Below, piece by piece: positions 33,506 through 43,716 of a stretch of 64,000 bases of DNA. Position 1 is the first letter of the stretch; the number at the start of each line of letters is the position of its first letter. The notes under the pieces were generated by a model that saw only the letters and a list, made by a program, of their open reading frames with translations, had not been told where the DNA came from and made no database searches. Position numbers and translations under genes: made by a program. Origin of the DNA: Trichomonas vaginalis G3 (taxonomy: Eukaryota > Parabasalia > Trichomonadida > Trichomonadidae); NCBI RefSeq assembly GCF_026262505.1, contig NC_067204.1, forward strand, positions 1,364,001-1,428,000. The letters are read 5' to 3'.

Positions 33506-33633
33506 TAAACATTAACGTAAACATTTATTTCTGCAGTTCATTCATTACTTCATTACCTAATTAATTACAAACATAAAATATATTTAGTTCATTCAATGAA
33601 CGCGGTAAGCCTGCAAAGTAGGCTCAAGCACAT

Positions 33634-35202
33634 TCAATAAATGCGGTACCATGCGAATACAGTCATAAATGGTGGCATATAATCTTCACCCGAGCCTGTT
33701 GGATTTGTTGTAAATGTATGTGTATGATTTCCTCCTGTTTCAGTTGGTCGAAAAGTCTTTTTTGCTGAATGGTTATAATCTGGAGATAAAACATCATTGC
33801 CAGCTTTATAGTCTGAGTTGTATAATGGATGGTCTCTTAATGAGTGACTATGGTCACCAGAAAAGTTTGTCGTTCCTGTATGAGTGTGCGGTGGAAGGTT
33901 TGCTTCAGTAATTTTCTTCGAACCTCCTGTTTCCTTTGAAGAGTTTGCACAATACAAAAACCTGTCAACTATTTGTTCCCATGCACCAACACCAAACATT
34001 ACTTGAGGACCTCTTGCATCCATAGATGTATAAATAGAACCCACTGGGTTCATTAAATCAAACATATGAGACATTATAGGATTGTCTCTTTTGAACTTAA
34101 AATATAGTGCAACTATTTCAGGTTTCTTCTGGTTTGTGTCAGAATATTTTTTATAATATAATCTTATGTTTTCAGGGTAGGTAAAATCTTGACTATAATA
34201 TTTATTTCTGTCATCTATATAATAATATACTATTCTCGTTTTTTCTATTGCATTATATCTTTTATATCTATAATAATCTAAATATAATGTTTGCTTTTGT
34301 TCATCTGCATGTAGTGTTCCTTCGTCATCTACATAGTCATAATAATATGGTGCTGGAGCTGGGTCAGGCAATGTCATATCTGCCATTTCATAAACTCTTA
34401 AATATTTCTTTTGTTCGTCTCCATATAAGTTTAAGTAACAGTTGTTGTCTAATGGAACTTTAACTTGTGTGTCATCATTCTTTTTATAACTTACATACAT
34501 TCCATTGTTATTTTTCGGAATGAGTTTCCACCGTATACCATTTTTTAAGGAGTGTACAAACTGCCATCTAAAATATTTATTTTCTTCATTGACAGAAAAG
34601 TCACCAACAATAGTTTCAATATTTTTTGTTCCTATCAAACTTTGGTATATTTCGTTAACATATTCCTTATCTGCCTTCTTCTCTAACTCATCGTTAACAT
34701 ATTCCTTATCCGCTTTAAGGTCTAAACATCCTGAAACCCATCCTGTATCGGCTTTAGTTTTTAAAATCTTTGATGTCCATTCATGATACCATTCAACCCT
34801 TTCTTTAATTTCATTATCTTTTTCATCAACATAAACCAAATTTGCCTTCTTCATTATGTCGTTTAGGAAACCTTCTATGAATTCCTCATTTAAATTAAAT
34901 CTTCCAATCTTCAAAACTTTAGGAAATGCATTTAATGCGTAATGTCTCTGTTCTTCTGGTGAAATTGATGTTATATCATCCGTTATACCTTTAATTTTAG
35001 AATTCATAAATAAAATTTCTTTTATATTTGATATCACTGCACCACCCTTGCAAACGAATTCGAAATGGTCATTTTTCAATACTATCTCCAAATCTCCATA
35101 TTTCAACCTTTGCGTTTGTTCTGCCGTCTTTGAATTATATGCATATGTGGCGTATGTAATGGTCTGTGCCTTAAGTTGTTGTGGTTGCTGTTGTTTAATC
35201 AT
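33634..35202 (-). CDS. tail-fibre-like protein with phage-type collar domain (copy C)
   Basis: A 522-residue open frame. Residues 1-110 match the B head; about 110-190 are the shaft with KADKEYVND repeats; about 190-383 are a Tyr-rich middle not found in B (YYKKYSDTNQ, PDPAPAPYYYDY); 384-522 are the collar with NPVGSIYTSMD, LPPHTHTGTTNF, GGNHTHTF and a final FAWYRIY. The repeats suit a trimeric shaft. Phage collar domains of this pattern sit on tail fibres; here it would decorate a Polinton capsid. The start follows ATAATAAATG. Confidence 0.85.
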   Translation of the reverse strand: MIKQQQPQQLKAQTITYATYAYNSKTAEQTQRLKYGDLEIVLKNDHFEFVCKGGAVISNIKEILFMNSKIKGITDDITSISPEEQRHYALNAFPKVLKIGRFNLNEEFIEGFLNDIMKKANLVYVDEKDNEIKERVEWYHEWTSKILKTKADTGWVSGCLDLKADKEYVNDELEKKADKEYVNEIYQSLIGTKNIETIVGDFSVNEENKYFRWQFVHSLKNGIRWKLIPKNNNGMYVSYKKNDDTQVKVPLDNNCYLNLYGDEQKKYLRVYEMADMTLPDPAPAPYYYDYVDDEGTLHADEQKQTLYLDYYRYKRYNAIEKTRIVYYYIDDRNKYYSQDFTYPENIRLYYKKYSDTNQKKPEIVALYFKFKRDNPIMSHMFDLMNPVGSIYTSMDARGPQVMFGVGAWEQIVDRFLYCANSSKETGGSKKITEANLPPHTHTGTTNFSGDHSHSLRDHPLYNSDYKAGNDVLSPDYNHSAKKTFRPTETGGNHTHTFTTNPTGSGEDYMPPFMTVFAWYRIY

Positions 35203-35226
35203 TTATTATGATTTAAAAATAAATAT

Positions 35227-35936
35227 TTAATCCGTTATCTCATCAGCTATTTTTTCTATTTGAAATTGCCATAATATTTCATTCATGAATTCTAAATCAC
35301 AATCAAATAGGTCAGTTATTCTAAATTTAATATTTGATAAATCTTTTGAATGAAGAATAAATGAATTCCCAGATAATTGAAACGGATATGATAAAGAAAA
35401 TGTGTTTAAGTTGATGGATAAAATGTTTTGTATTGATGGGTAAGAGTTAGGGTCTAATGTTTTGATGTGAAAATCTCATTGGGGTATTAACTTTATCACA
35501 TTTGATTAAAATGAAATTGGAACCAGTGTCAGAATACAAAACATCCCCAACATCTTTTTCAAAATTTAATATCCCCAACAATGAACGAAGATGAGGAGTA
35601 CAAAATTTAATTTTCAGCGGAAATTTAATAAGGTTATTTATTTCATCAAGTTCAAAAAGTTTATCGGGTTTTGATTTAAAATTTTTTTCATACCATACGA
35701 TAAATGATTCATTTAAATAACTTAAAATCGTGTTAATATCCATTTCGTTATCACATTATTTATATACATATCATACGTTTTTTCAAGGTCATCTTTAATA
35801 AATGATATATAATCTGAAGGGTCTAAAAGAATGGATTAAATTTACCACTCACAGAAACGAGAGTAACATTATAAATTCCGCTAACTGTTAAATTTAATTC
35901 ACAGTTATTATTCGAAATAATATTGATAATTGACAT
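35227..35936 (-). pseudogene. structural-like protein, about 236 residues (copy C)
   Basis: Same gene as 16935-17644 in B, with the same ends. Penton/minor capsid is a guess from position between fibre and other virion-like genes. Broken. Confidence 0.4.
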
Positions 35937-36082
35937 TTTTATTACGATTAAAAAATATGGTAAAGCGTTATTTCCAGTGATAAATAAAACTAGAATAAGA
36001 TTACCTCAAGAATTCATAAAATTCAACGAATAAGAAATTCATTCATGTTATAAATTTTAGTGTTTTCAGAAAATATGAGTCA

Positions 36083-36430
36083 ATGTCATATTCATCATCG
36101 GGTTATATTTCACTTCATTCAAATTTAGTTCAATCAAACCCATATAATGACCATTTCATAAGATTTTCAGATGGTATTAAAAATGTAATTGATAGATTAA
36201 AATATGAACAGATTGACAATATCGAATTTTTGGAATTTTGGTTTAAATATCCCGATGGAAAAAAGATTGAAGTTAAAGATAAAGCTGATACTATAACAAA
36301 AACAATTACAATGACCGATCCAGATAGTGGGAAACAAAAAGAAATAAAACAAACGATAGAAACTGGTGAAAGGTCAATTATTATTGATTATGATTCAAAA
36401 GGATTATTATTCGATAATGTTAATGCTTGA
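36083..36430 (+). CDS. 115-residue unknown protein (copy C)
   Basis: Open frame MSYSSSGYISLHSNL... with FLEFWFKYPDGKKIEVKDKAD and a Thr-rich ITKTITMTD stretch: a probable small beta protein. Counterpart of 17789-18133. Confidence 0.55.
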   Translation: MSYSSSGYISLHSNLVQSNPYNDHFIRFSDGIKNVIDRLKYEQIDNIEFLEFWFKYPDGKKIEVKDKADTITKTITMTDPDSGKQKEIKQTIETGERSIIIDYDSKGLLFDNVNA

Positions 36431-36433
36431 ATA

Positions 36434-37133
36434 TTAAATAGCCTTAACAAAGAATTTTTCAAGTGATATTTTATATTCATCAACTATTTTATTATAAATA
36501 TCATTAATAATGTTAAATGAAGTTCAGTTGTTGTTTCCGTTCTTTGATATCTTAATTGTGCTAATATCCTTTATAGGATTTATTTTTGCAACTGTTCCGC
36601 AGCATGAAACCTCATCAATCTATGAAAAAATTGAATCTTAACGTCTGAATCTTGAACATCACAAAGAATGGCGATAATTGTGAATTAATGATTCATAAGG
36701 TAAAAATAATAACCGGATTGGTCAATTAAATTTATTATTGAATCATAATTATTAGTTATTATATCACGGTAAATTTCATTAATTCAGAATTAATGTCTAC
36801 TTTATATGGCGCATTGCGACTGGAATCGTAGATTCCTGGGTTCTCGATGTTTGATGAAAGGGTGGGGGTATGTTGGATAAGTGGGAATTTCAACGGGTTC
36901 TTTACCGGGTTTAGATAAAATGATTGGGTCTCCATCTTCTTTATTTTGCTCCTCCTCCTTTTCGGTAAGTCACGAGTTAATAAATTTGGTTGAGTTGCTG
37001 ACCTTGTTAATTCGGGGCTAACATTAACTTTAACATTTTGAATAATTCGTGATTTATCATCATTTACGTTATAACCAACCGTAATCTCTGCTTTTGCGTT
37101 AGTGTTCTTTTGACTAGTGAAACGTCTTCTCAT
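36434..37133 (-). pseudogene. unknown basic-N-terminus protein, about 230 residues (copy C)
   Basis: Counterpart of 18137-18829; the N-terminal half is open (MRRRFTSQKN ... NLLTRDLPKRRRSK). Broken. Confidence 0.4.
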
Positions 37134-37217
37134 TTATAATTGAATAAAAAAAAGAAAAATATATTTAAAGTTTTATTTAGTTGTTATGGTAATATCCCAA
37201 GGTTCATCATTGTTTGC

Positions 37218-37973
37218 TTATACTTTCTTTGTAACTGCACCAATTATGTTATTGATATTGCTTTGAGTTTCTTCCAGTCTTATTTTATCATTTACAATAT
37301 CTTTAATCATTTCATTACATGCATTCTTTAAAACCATCTGATTTTTCTAATTTACGTCTATCACTTTCTTTAATTAAATCAAAGTTATAACCTTGTTGAG
37401 AATAAAGTGGTTTCTTTATCAATTCCTTGAACGCTTCTGAAAGTGAAGATGAAGAAATTCTTGCCACTTGAATTGGTTTAAATTCTGCTTTCATTGCTTC
37501 TTTCTGTTCATTGAACACTGGATCGAATAAAGCAACTTTAAAGAATTTCTTAGCTGGAATTTCAGGTCTAATATTTGCATATTGACCATCAAACTGGTTA
37601 GAATATCGTGGTAATCCATCCGGTCCCTCTTCAACAGCATTTAATTCTTCATTGAAATAAGAATATGGATTATAACGGTATGAATTAATTGGACCATTTT
37701 CACCTTCTCCAATGTATTGTTTAACAGCTTTTCCATTTTCATCAAATTTCATAGGATAACGTTCATTATATGCTTTACGTTTAGGATAATCAGTTATAGT
37801 TAATTATACCCATTTATGACTTTAATATTACCTTGACCATCAGTAACAAAGACTTCATTTATTCCATCAGGCTTTCCATTTGGTCCTGTAATGTCTGCTT
37901 CATGTGCTTTCCCAATTTGGTCCATGACGTTTGGCATATTCTTGAGCTTCTGTAATGTTAAAACGTTTCTCAT
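37218..37973 (-). pseudogene. 250-residue unknown protein in capsid block (copy C)
   Basis: Same gene as 18914-19666, with the same Gly/Asn-turn N-terminus and helical C-terminus. Broken. Confidence 0.5.
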
Positions 37974-38117
37974 TTGTTTAACATCTTTTGAAGACCGGCA
38001 ACAATGTGGACTAATTCTTTCATTCCATCTGGACTTTTCATAGTTCTATTATATGGACCCTTTTTGTTTGTCCCTTGTTTTAATGGAACCTGTAGAAGAT
38101 TTGCTATTTTCTGTCAT
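37970..38117 (-). pseudogene. 48-residue-class protein (copy C)
   Basis: Counterpart of 19663-19809; the ATGA overlap with the next gene is kept. Broken. Confidence 0.35.
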
Positions 38118-38157
38118 GTTTAATTATAAATAAAAAATAAAAATTAATTATAAAAAG

Positions 38158-38983
38158 TTAATCAAATTTAACACCTCCTTTATTTAAATCAACTATTATT
38201 TTCCATGTTCACCTAATTGTTGATATTGTGTGTAAAGTTCATTAATGCTCATTGGTAAATTCACTTGATAAAGCATAACGTTCAACTGTTGACGACTAAA
38301 CCCACTGAAAATGAAAAGTGTTGATAGATTTGATTTAATGTTTGTGCTTAATGCTTTGAAGTATTGAACAGCCATAAAGAATGAACACTGAATGTGTCGA
38401 CATTGAGTTAATAACTGATTAAAATATGATTTCTCATTTGTTATTAGTTTTGATTTCACGGCATCATCTAGAAAAATTAGTGAATGCAAAAATTCTTTAT
38501 CAAAATTTGAAATAGAAAGTGTTTCAAATAATTCATCCCGTTGTTTATCAATAATTTTATCCTCTAATCCTTGCTTCTTGATTGTATTATATAATTCTTT
38601 ATACATTAAAAAGTTTTTTAAATAATCTTCTGCTTCTTCTTGTGATAAATAAATAATTGGAATTTTGATTAAATGCTTTAAAGATTCAAATGTATCATCT
38701 GAAGGTGAACCTGAACGGTTGATATAAATTAACACATGTGAATGGGGGAAGTGTTAGCAATAATGATAATTTGTTTTAATATCGTTAATGTTTTACCTTT
38801 ATTTTGTTTACCAATTGCTGCAGTGATTGAATTTAAGTAACATTCAGAATATGGAATTTTCATTAATTTTTCCTTAGATAGAGCATTTCTATTATCACTC
38901 AATGCTTCATTAATCATATCATCTACGTATGTATTATATACTCCTGCTAATTCTTCATAAGGGGTGGATGAATTTAAATCCAT
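38158..38983 (-). pseudogene. FtsK/A32-like genome-packaging ATPase (copy C)
   Basis: Walker A AAIGKQNKGKT, Walker B SLIFLDDAV and a later CSFFMAVQ stretch that fits the motif III glutamine. The C-terminal part is one open stretch of about 180 residues. Starts after GATTAAATG. Broken. Confidence 0.8.
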
Positions 38984-39007
38984 TTAATCAAAAATAAATT
39001 TATAATT

Positions 39008-40648
39008 TTAAACATTTCTATTCATCAATATTTCATCATATGAACTTCTATACTGTGGTGGTGTACCTGTTGGATGATATTTCAAACCTTCGTCCGGTGT
39101 CCATGTCCAATACGTAGTCCTAGTAAACCAAACCTGAGGAGGATTTGTCACCTTTGAACAGTAAGTGTCATTTTCACACCTGAATGATTGGATAAGCTTT
39201 CACTTGTACTGTAACTTGTGAGTTGAAAGTTTCTAATCCATCAAAGAATATACCCGCTCCATCACGTTGAACTGGAATAGTGCATAAGAATGAAGTTTGG
39301 TCTTTCCATGTTCTAGCTAATGGCGTGCCATTATCATCATTCAGTGGTCTAGTTAATGAGTCCTCGTATTCTTCTGTGCATTCATTCACTCCATCTAAAT
39401 CAGAAGCTTGAAGCATACGTGTAAAGAATATGTCGCCCACTGTGGTCATCGCTTGATCGGGGAAGTTTCTGGAATCTATAGTGACCTGAAGACCTCGAAG
39501 CATTGGATTTTCTAAAACCGTTCTTTGCATTGCATTCTTCGGAAATGTTAACACAACATCTGTAACATTATGAAGAGCGTATGAGAAATCTGAGCTAATA
39601 CCTTCAGGAGTGATGCAACCTCCATTTAGTGAACGAACGTCAATATGTTGAGCTGGAATCATGAATGGATCTTCCTTACTGAATAAACGTGGTATTGCTT
39701 TAACTGATTCTTCAATTAAACCGTATCCTGGTGTAATGCATTTATCCTCTAAAACTTCCATCTTTGTGCATGAAATAATAACGTCATCAACTGTTGCGTC
39801 AGCAGATGTAGCGGCTAAGCTTGTAATTAATTTGGTAGGAAGTCCGATTTGTTGGAATTTGCGATCATATTTATAAACATGATTCATAATCTTTTCATAA
39901 TTTTCATCAGTTATCTTTTCATAAACGTAATTTTGTAAATCAGCAACTCTTAACGGGTCAACCTGACAAAATACTAAAGTATCCCTGAAAACATAATATT
40001 TAAGAATGATTTCACCAAATGATTTAGGATAATCATCGAACGCCTGAAATGCTAACAAATCATTTACCGGAATAATCATATCAAAAGTGATATCAACTTC
40101 TTCATTTGCTTTCTTGAAAACTTCTGAAGGGTCAATATATTTACCACATACTGAGTTATCATATTTTTGAACATTATTATATAACGAATGAACAAACTTT
40201 TTAACTTTCCTTTCTGATTTTGGTTTATATGTTGCAAATGCGAAAGATTCACGGGCACAATCCATCTGAAGATAACCGGCATCACCTCTTTCGTTTCTAC
40301 TTCTAATTGTTTAAAGCTTTGATTTGATGATTTGTAACCAACGAATAAACGCATGCATTTAAAAGCGGCATCACATGTGAAAGCTTTATTTGAAACTAGA
40401 GTTGCTTTAACTTTGCGTTTAATATATGTGTCACCTAATTGGTTCACATCATGAGCCGGATTTGTAATTCTTAAATGAGTTTGTTTATCATCAAAATATG
40501 GAGCATCAGAGTCATAGCATGAACTTTCAAGTTCTCTATAATATCTTCTACCGTCATTCTTTGCGAATATTTCATTTATCTTTTCGAATGAATGAAACAC
40601 ATTTCCATTAATCGGTTTAGTGTTTGGCACCAAATAGTTAGTCGTCAT
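39008..40648 (-). pseudogene. major capsid protein candidate (copy C)
   Basis: Nearly identical to 20682-22321. About 360 residues are in one open stretch. Broken at a couple of places. Confidence 0.7.
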
Positions 40649-40717
40649 TTATTATTAAATAAAAAATCAAAATTAAAAGATGAAAATGAATTTTTAATTT
40701 TAATGAAATAATCAACT

Positions 40718-40933
40718 ATGGCTGCAGGTATATTTAAGAAACTGTGGGATAAAGTAAAAAGAGGAGCGCATAAAGTTTGGGAAACAATGAAGAAAGGAGC
40801 AAATTGGATATTTAAGAATAAAGAAGCAATTAGTGACGTTGCTGAATCAATAACACCAAAAGCCGCCCCAATAAGAGAAATATTAAATAAAGGAGAAAAA
40901 GTTTATCAAAGACTACAACCGATACTAAGATAA
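40718..40933 (+). CDS. 71-residue amphipathic protein (copy C)
   Basis: Open frame MAAGIFKKLWDKVKRGAHKV; strongly basic and aromatic N-terminal helix, then a C-terminal helix with Pro. Shares the MAAG.FKKLW start with the convergent 40968-41192 gene, so they may be an old duplicate pair. Minor virion role inferred. Confidence 0.6.
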   Translation: MAAGIFKKLWDKVKRGAHKVWETMKKGANWIFKNKEAISDVAESITPKAAPIREILNKGEKVYQRLQPILR

Positions 40934-40967
40934 AAATAAATTTATTTATTTTTCCACTATCTACCTC

Positions 40968-41192
40968 CTATTTATTAAGTATTCCTTCAGCAATTCCACC
41001 AACTGCGTTACCTGCTTGTGCTCCCATCGCCGGATTACCTGCTTTAGTACCTAATACTCCACCTATGATAGTTCCTGCCGTTTTCGCTACTGGTGCCAAA
41101 AAGTTTGCAACGGGTTTAATAATATTTTTATGAACCCAACCCGCAGCTTTCTTAATTCCTTCCCATAATTTTTTAAAGAATCCTGCAGCCAT
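40968..41192 (-). CDS. 74-residue Gly/Ala-rich amphipathic protein (copy C)
   Basis: Same as 22629-22865 but ending four residues earlier. Hydrophobic Gly-rich centre IIGGVLGTKAGNPAMGAQAG. Confidence 0.6.
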   Translation of the reverse strand: MAAGFFKKLWEGIKKAAGWVHKNIIKPVANFLAPVAKTAGTIIGGVLGTKAGNPAMGAQAGNAVGGIAEGILNK

Positions 41193-41260
41193 TTCTGATT
41201 TAATATTAATTAAAAAATATATATTTCATCACTTATATTCTAATTTTTATTTAATGATAA

Positions 41261-41446
41261 ATGAAACCAATTTTAAAAATAAATGAAACAGAGGAGGAAG
41301 AAATAAATGAAAGTGAAAATGTTCAACAAAAAATAAACGTTGTTAAACCAATTACTGAAATAAAAATTTTTTCATCTGTTGAAGAATTTAATGACTATTA
41401 TGCCAATAATAAAAAATTATTTGAAGAATTGACACGTGTAAATTGA
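41261..41446 (+). CDS. 61-residue acidic protein (copy C)
   Basis: Open frame MKPILKINETEEEEINESEN ... LFEELTRVN. Follows TTTAATGATAAATG. No family recognised. Confidence 0.5.
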   Translation: MKPILKINETEEEEINESENVQQKINVVKPITEIKIFSSVEEFNDYYANNKKLFEELTRVN

Positions 41447-41451
41447 ATAAA

Positions 41452-41639
41452 ATGTTTAAAGTTGATGGATTCAAAATTTCAAAAATAAAAGGGTGATTAG
41501 TTTGAAATCTATTCCTCAATCAAGAATCACCTCATTAATGAAAATTGATGATTTAACAAAAAGAATAGAAATTATTGAAGAGCGAATAAATCAAATTATT
41601 GATTTCATAAATCATGACTCGTTGAGCCCGGGTCCTTAA
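41452..41639 (+). pseudogene. small coiled-coil gene (copy C)
   Basis: Starts MFKVDGFKISKIK and ends with a helical RIEIIEERINQIIDF stretch and SLSPGP. In copy B this gene is the site where C inserted. Its 3' end overlaps the convergent right-end gene. Broken. Confidence 0.5.
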
Positions 41640-42113
41640 AGCCCATCACTGAGTTCAAGGTTATATTCATCAAATATTTCATTATTAAATGCAACTTCTG
41701 CTAGTTTATTTATTTTTCAATACGATCATTTGAAAGTCTATCGTTTAATTTTTTCTGAAGTTTTTCATTTTCTAGTTCTGAAACTTTATTTGGATGATAT
41801 TTAAACCCGTTAAATTCTTTTTCCTCAGTTTTGATCATTAATTTACAAAGAACTTTTGTGGTTGGAATTCGTTTAAACCATTTATCATTAATATTTGTTA
41901 TAAATTCAATATCGGAATTAATTCCCAAATTTTTGCATTTTCAATTAATTTATTATCAAATGCAAAAGCAATAGGTTTAATATTAAACTTACCTTTATAA
42001 TATAAACTTTCTACATAATCATCGAAATAAACATCTACTTGTTTAACATTTTCAAGAATTGGTGAAAGAGCATCCATTAATTGATTGACGGTTACGAATC
42101 TTGATCCACTCAT
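41636..42113 (-). pseudogene. right-end gene of family 1, about 159 residues (copy C)
   Basis: Starts MSGSRFVTVNQLMDALSPIL after TTTTTAATTCGTAAGAAAATG, nearly the leader of the 9719 gene. Predicted mixed alpha/beta with KWFKRIPTTKVLCKLMIK. Last gene before the right repeat. Unknown function. Broken. Confidence 0.5.
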
Positions 42114-42228
42114 TTTCTTACGAATTAAAAAAATAAATTATTCATAAATGTAAGACATGAATTTTTAAAGTTTATTTTTTTTATTTCATTATGTATGGGT
42201 TGAGTGTAAATGTCTTACAATTTTGGAA

Positions 42229-42388
42229 ATTTTTAAATCTTGATTTATTCAAAAACGTAAGAATAAAAACCGTAAGAATCATACATTTTTTACTTCATAT
42301 GTCAAAAAAAATGATACAAAATCGTTCAATATCGTATGAATTCTTACGTTTACAAAAAAAGTCACACAACCCATCCACATATACTACT
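42229..42388 (-). repeat. right terminal inverted repeat of copy C
   Basis: Reverse complement of 23186-23345; ends CATATACTACT followed by TCTATT. Confidence 0.92.
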
Positions 42389-42394
42389 TCTATT
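42389..42394 (+). repeat. target site duplication TCTATT (right of copy C)
   Basis: Matches 23180-23185. Confidence 0.9.
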
Positions 42395-42520
42395 CCTCAA
42401 TCAAGAATCACCTCATTAATGAAAATTGATGATTTAACAAAAAGAATAGAAATTATTGAAGAAAGAATGAATCAAATAATTGATTTCATAAATCATGACT
42501 CGTTGAGCCCGGGTCCTTAA
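42389..42520 (+). pseudogene. 3' part of small coiled-coil gene of copy B
   Basis: The other part of the gene at 23123-23185, displaced by copy C. It contains the RIEIIEERMNQIIDF helix and SLSPGP end. Confidence 0.55.
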
Positions 42521-42995
42521 AGCCCATCACTGAGTTCAAGGTTATATTCATCAAATATTTCATTATTAAATGCAACTTCTGCTAGTTTATTTATTTTTTC
42601 AATACGATCATTTGAAAGTCTATCGTTTAATTTTTTCTGAAGTTTTTCATTTTCTAGTTCTGAAACTTTATTTGGATGATATTTAAACCCGTTAAATTCT
42701 TTTCCTCAGTTTTGATCATTAATTTACAAAGAACTTTTGTGGTTGGAATTCGTTTAAACCATTTATTAGTTATATTCGTTATATATTCAATATCTGGAAT
42801 TAATTCCCAAATTTTTGCATTTTCAATTAATTTATTATCAAATGCAAAAGCAATGGGTTTAATATTATGTTTACCTTTATAATATAAACTTTCTACATAA
42901 TCATCGAAATAAACATCTACTTGTTTAACATTTTCAAGAATTGGTGAAAGAGCATCCATTAATTGATTGACGGTTACGAATCTTGATCCACTCAT
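42517..42995 (-). pseudogene. right-end gene of family 1, about 159 residues (copy B)
   Basis: Same gene as 41636-42113, open over its first two thirds. Broken. Confidence 0.5.
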
Positions 42996-43033
42996 TTTCT
43001 TACGAATTAAAAAAATAAATTATTCAAAAATGT

Positions 43034-43445
43034 CAGAAGAAAATATTTAAATAAATTATTTAAATTTTTTACTCTATTCAAGAATTTTATTTTTGATATA
43101 ACTCATTGAATTCAAATTTTTTAAAAAAATTGACACCATATATAACCAGTAGAAATTCTGCCAGTAGAAGTTCTACCAGTAGAAACTTTACTAGTAGAAG
43201 TTCTGCCAGTATAAACTCTACCAGTAGAAGTTCTGCCAGTATAAACACTACCAGTAGAAGTTCTGCCAGTATAAACTCTACCAGTAGAAGTTCTGCTAAA
43301 GTATTCATAAACACCTTTTTTATATCTTATTTACATCTAACATGCACCAATTTATTTTATAACTTTATTAATACTAAATTTTATTTCATACAAAAAGTAA
43401 AAATTCATAAGTTATATATTAATTTAATAAATTATATTATCATTT
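43034..43445. other. gene-free spacer between copy B and copy D
   Basis: About 410 bp of AT-rich sequence with a 15-bp minisatellite in its middle and no convincing gene. It could be host DNA or a remnant of the B end. Confidence 0.5.
43146..43295 (+). repeat. minisatellite, ten 15-bp units
   Basis: CCAGTAGAAGTTCTG units alternating with CCAGTATAAACTCTA, exactly 150 bp; the alternation gives a 30-bp higher-order unit. The Ser-rich frame across it is a by-product. Confidence 0.9.
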
Positions 43446-43463
43446 AAAAAAAAAAAGGTAGTG

Positions 43464-43496
43464 GGGCTTCCAGGCACTTCGTGCCCTCTAGCCCCG
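43464..43496. repeat. terminal hairpin of family 2 (copy D)
   Basis: GGGGCT ... AGCCCC outer stem, GGCAC TTC GTGCC inner stem, four-base internal loops. Identical layout at 1537-1569. Confidence 0.7.
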
Positions 43497-43536
43497 AAGA
43501 TGTTTAGTATAAATGAAGTTTTTATTCGGAAAATTG

Positions 43537-43644
43537 TTAGTCTTCTGGTGTGAATTCGGAGGACTCTTCTTCTTCCTCCATTGCTTCTGGGAAGAAGCCT
43601 TCTTCTGGGTCGAAAACATTATATAATGTTTCACTTTTCACAAA
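43537..43644 (-). pseudogene. acidic C-terminal tail near the D terminus
   Basis: Minus-strand open stretch of about 35 codons ending in a stop, with YNVFDPEEGFFPEAMEEEEE and SSEFTPED. It has no start of its own. It may be the 3' end of the right-end gene carried in the left terminal repeat. Copy A does not have it. Confidence 0.3.
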
Positions 43645-43716
43645 TTATATATGTTTTCATGTTTTGTCACTTTTCTGTCACTTTTCAGGTAAAAACATTT
43701 TTATTATTATATATAA

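Larger units (their letters stand above)
23186..42388 (+). mobile_element. Polinton family 1, copy C, complete ends
   Basis: A 19,203-bp element with about 160-bp matching inverted ends that begin AGTAGTATATG and a TCTATT duplication, inserted in copy B. It has the family 1 gene set; the primase-helicase cassette is inverted relative to B. The matching ends and high identity to B suggest a recent insertion. Structurally whole, but broken at roughly a dozen or more places in coding regions. Confidence 0.92.
42389..43033 (+). mobile_element. Polinton family 1, copy B, right remnant
   Basis: Starts with the second TCTATT and repeats 41511-42140 of copy C at high identity, then loses similarity near 43033 before any right terminal repeat. 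Confidence 0.85.

Noticed and set aside
42191-42520. A 109-residue plus-strand frame
   Set aside because: It runs through the right terminal repeat of C into a B gene fragment; the apparent fusion is an accident of the insertion.
43087-43447. Ser/Arg repeat frame and Leu/Val repeat frame on opposite strands
   Set aside because: Both are translations of the 15-bp minisatellite without a leader or other support.
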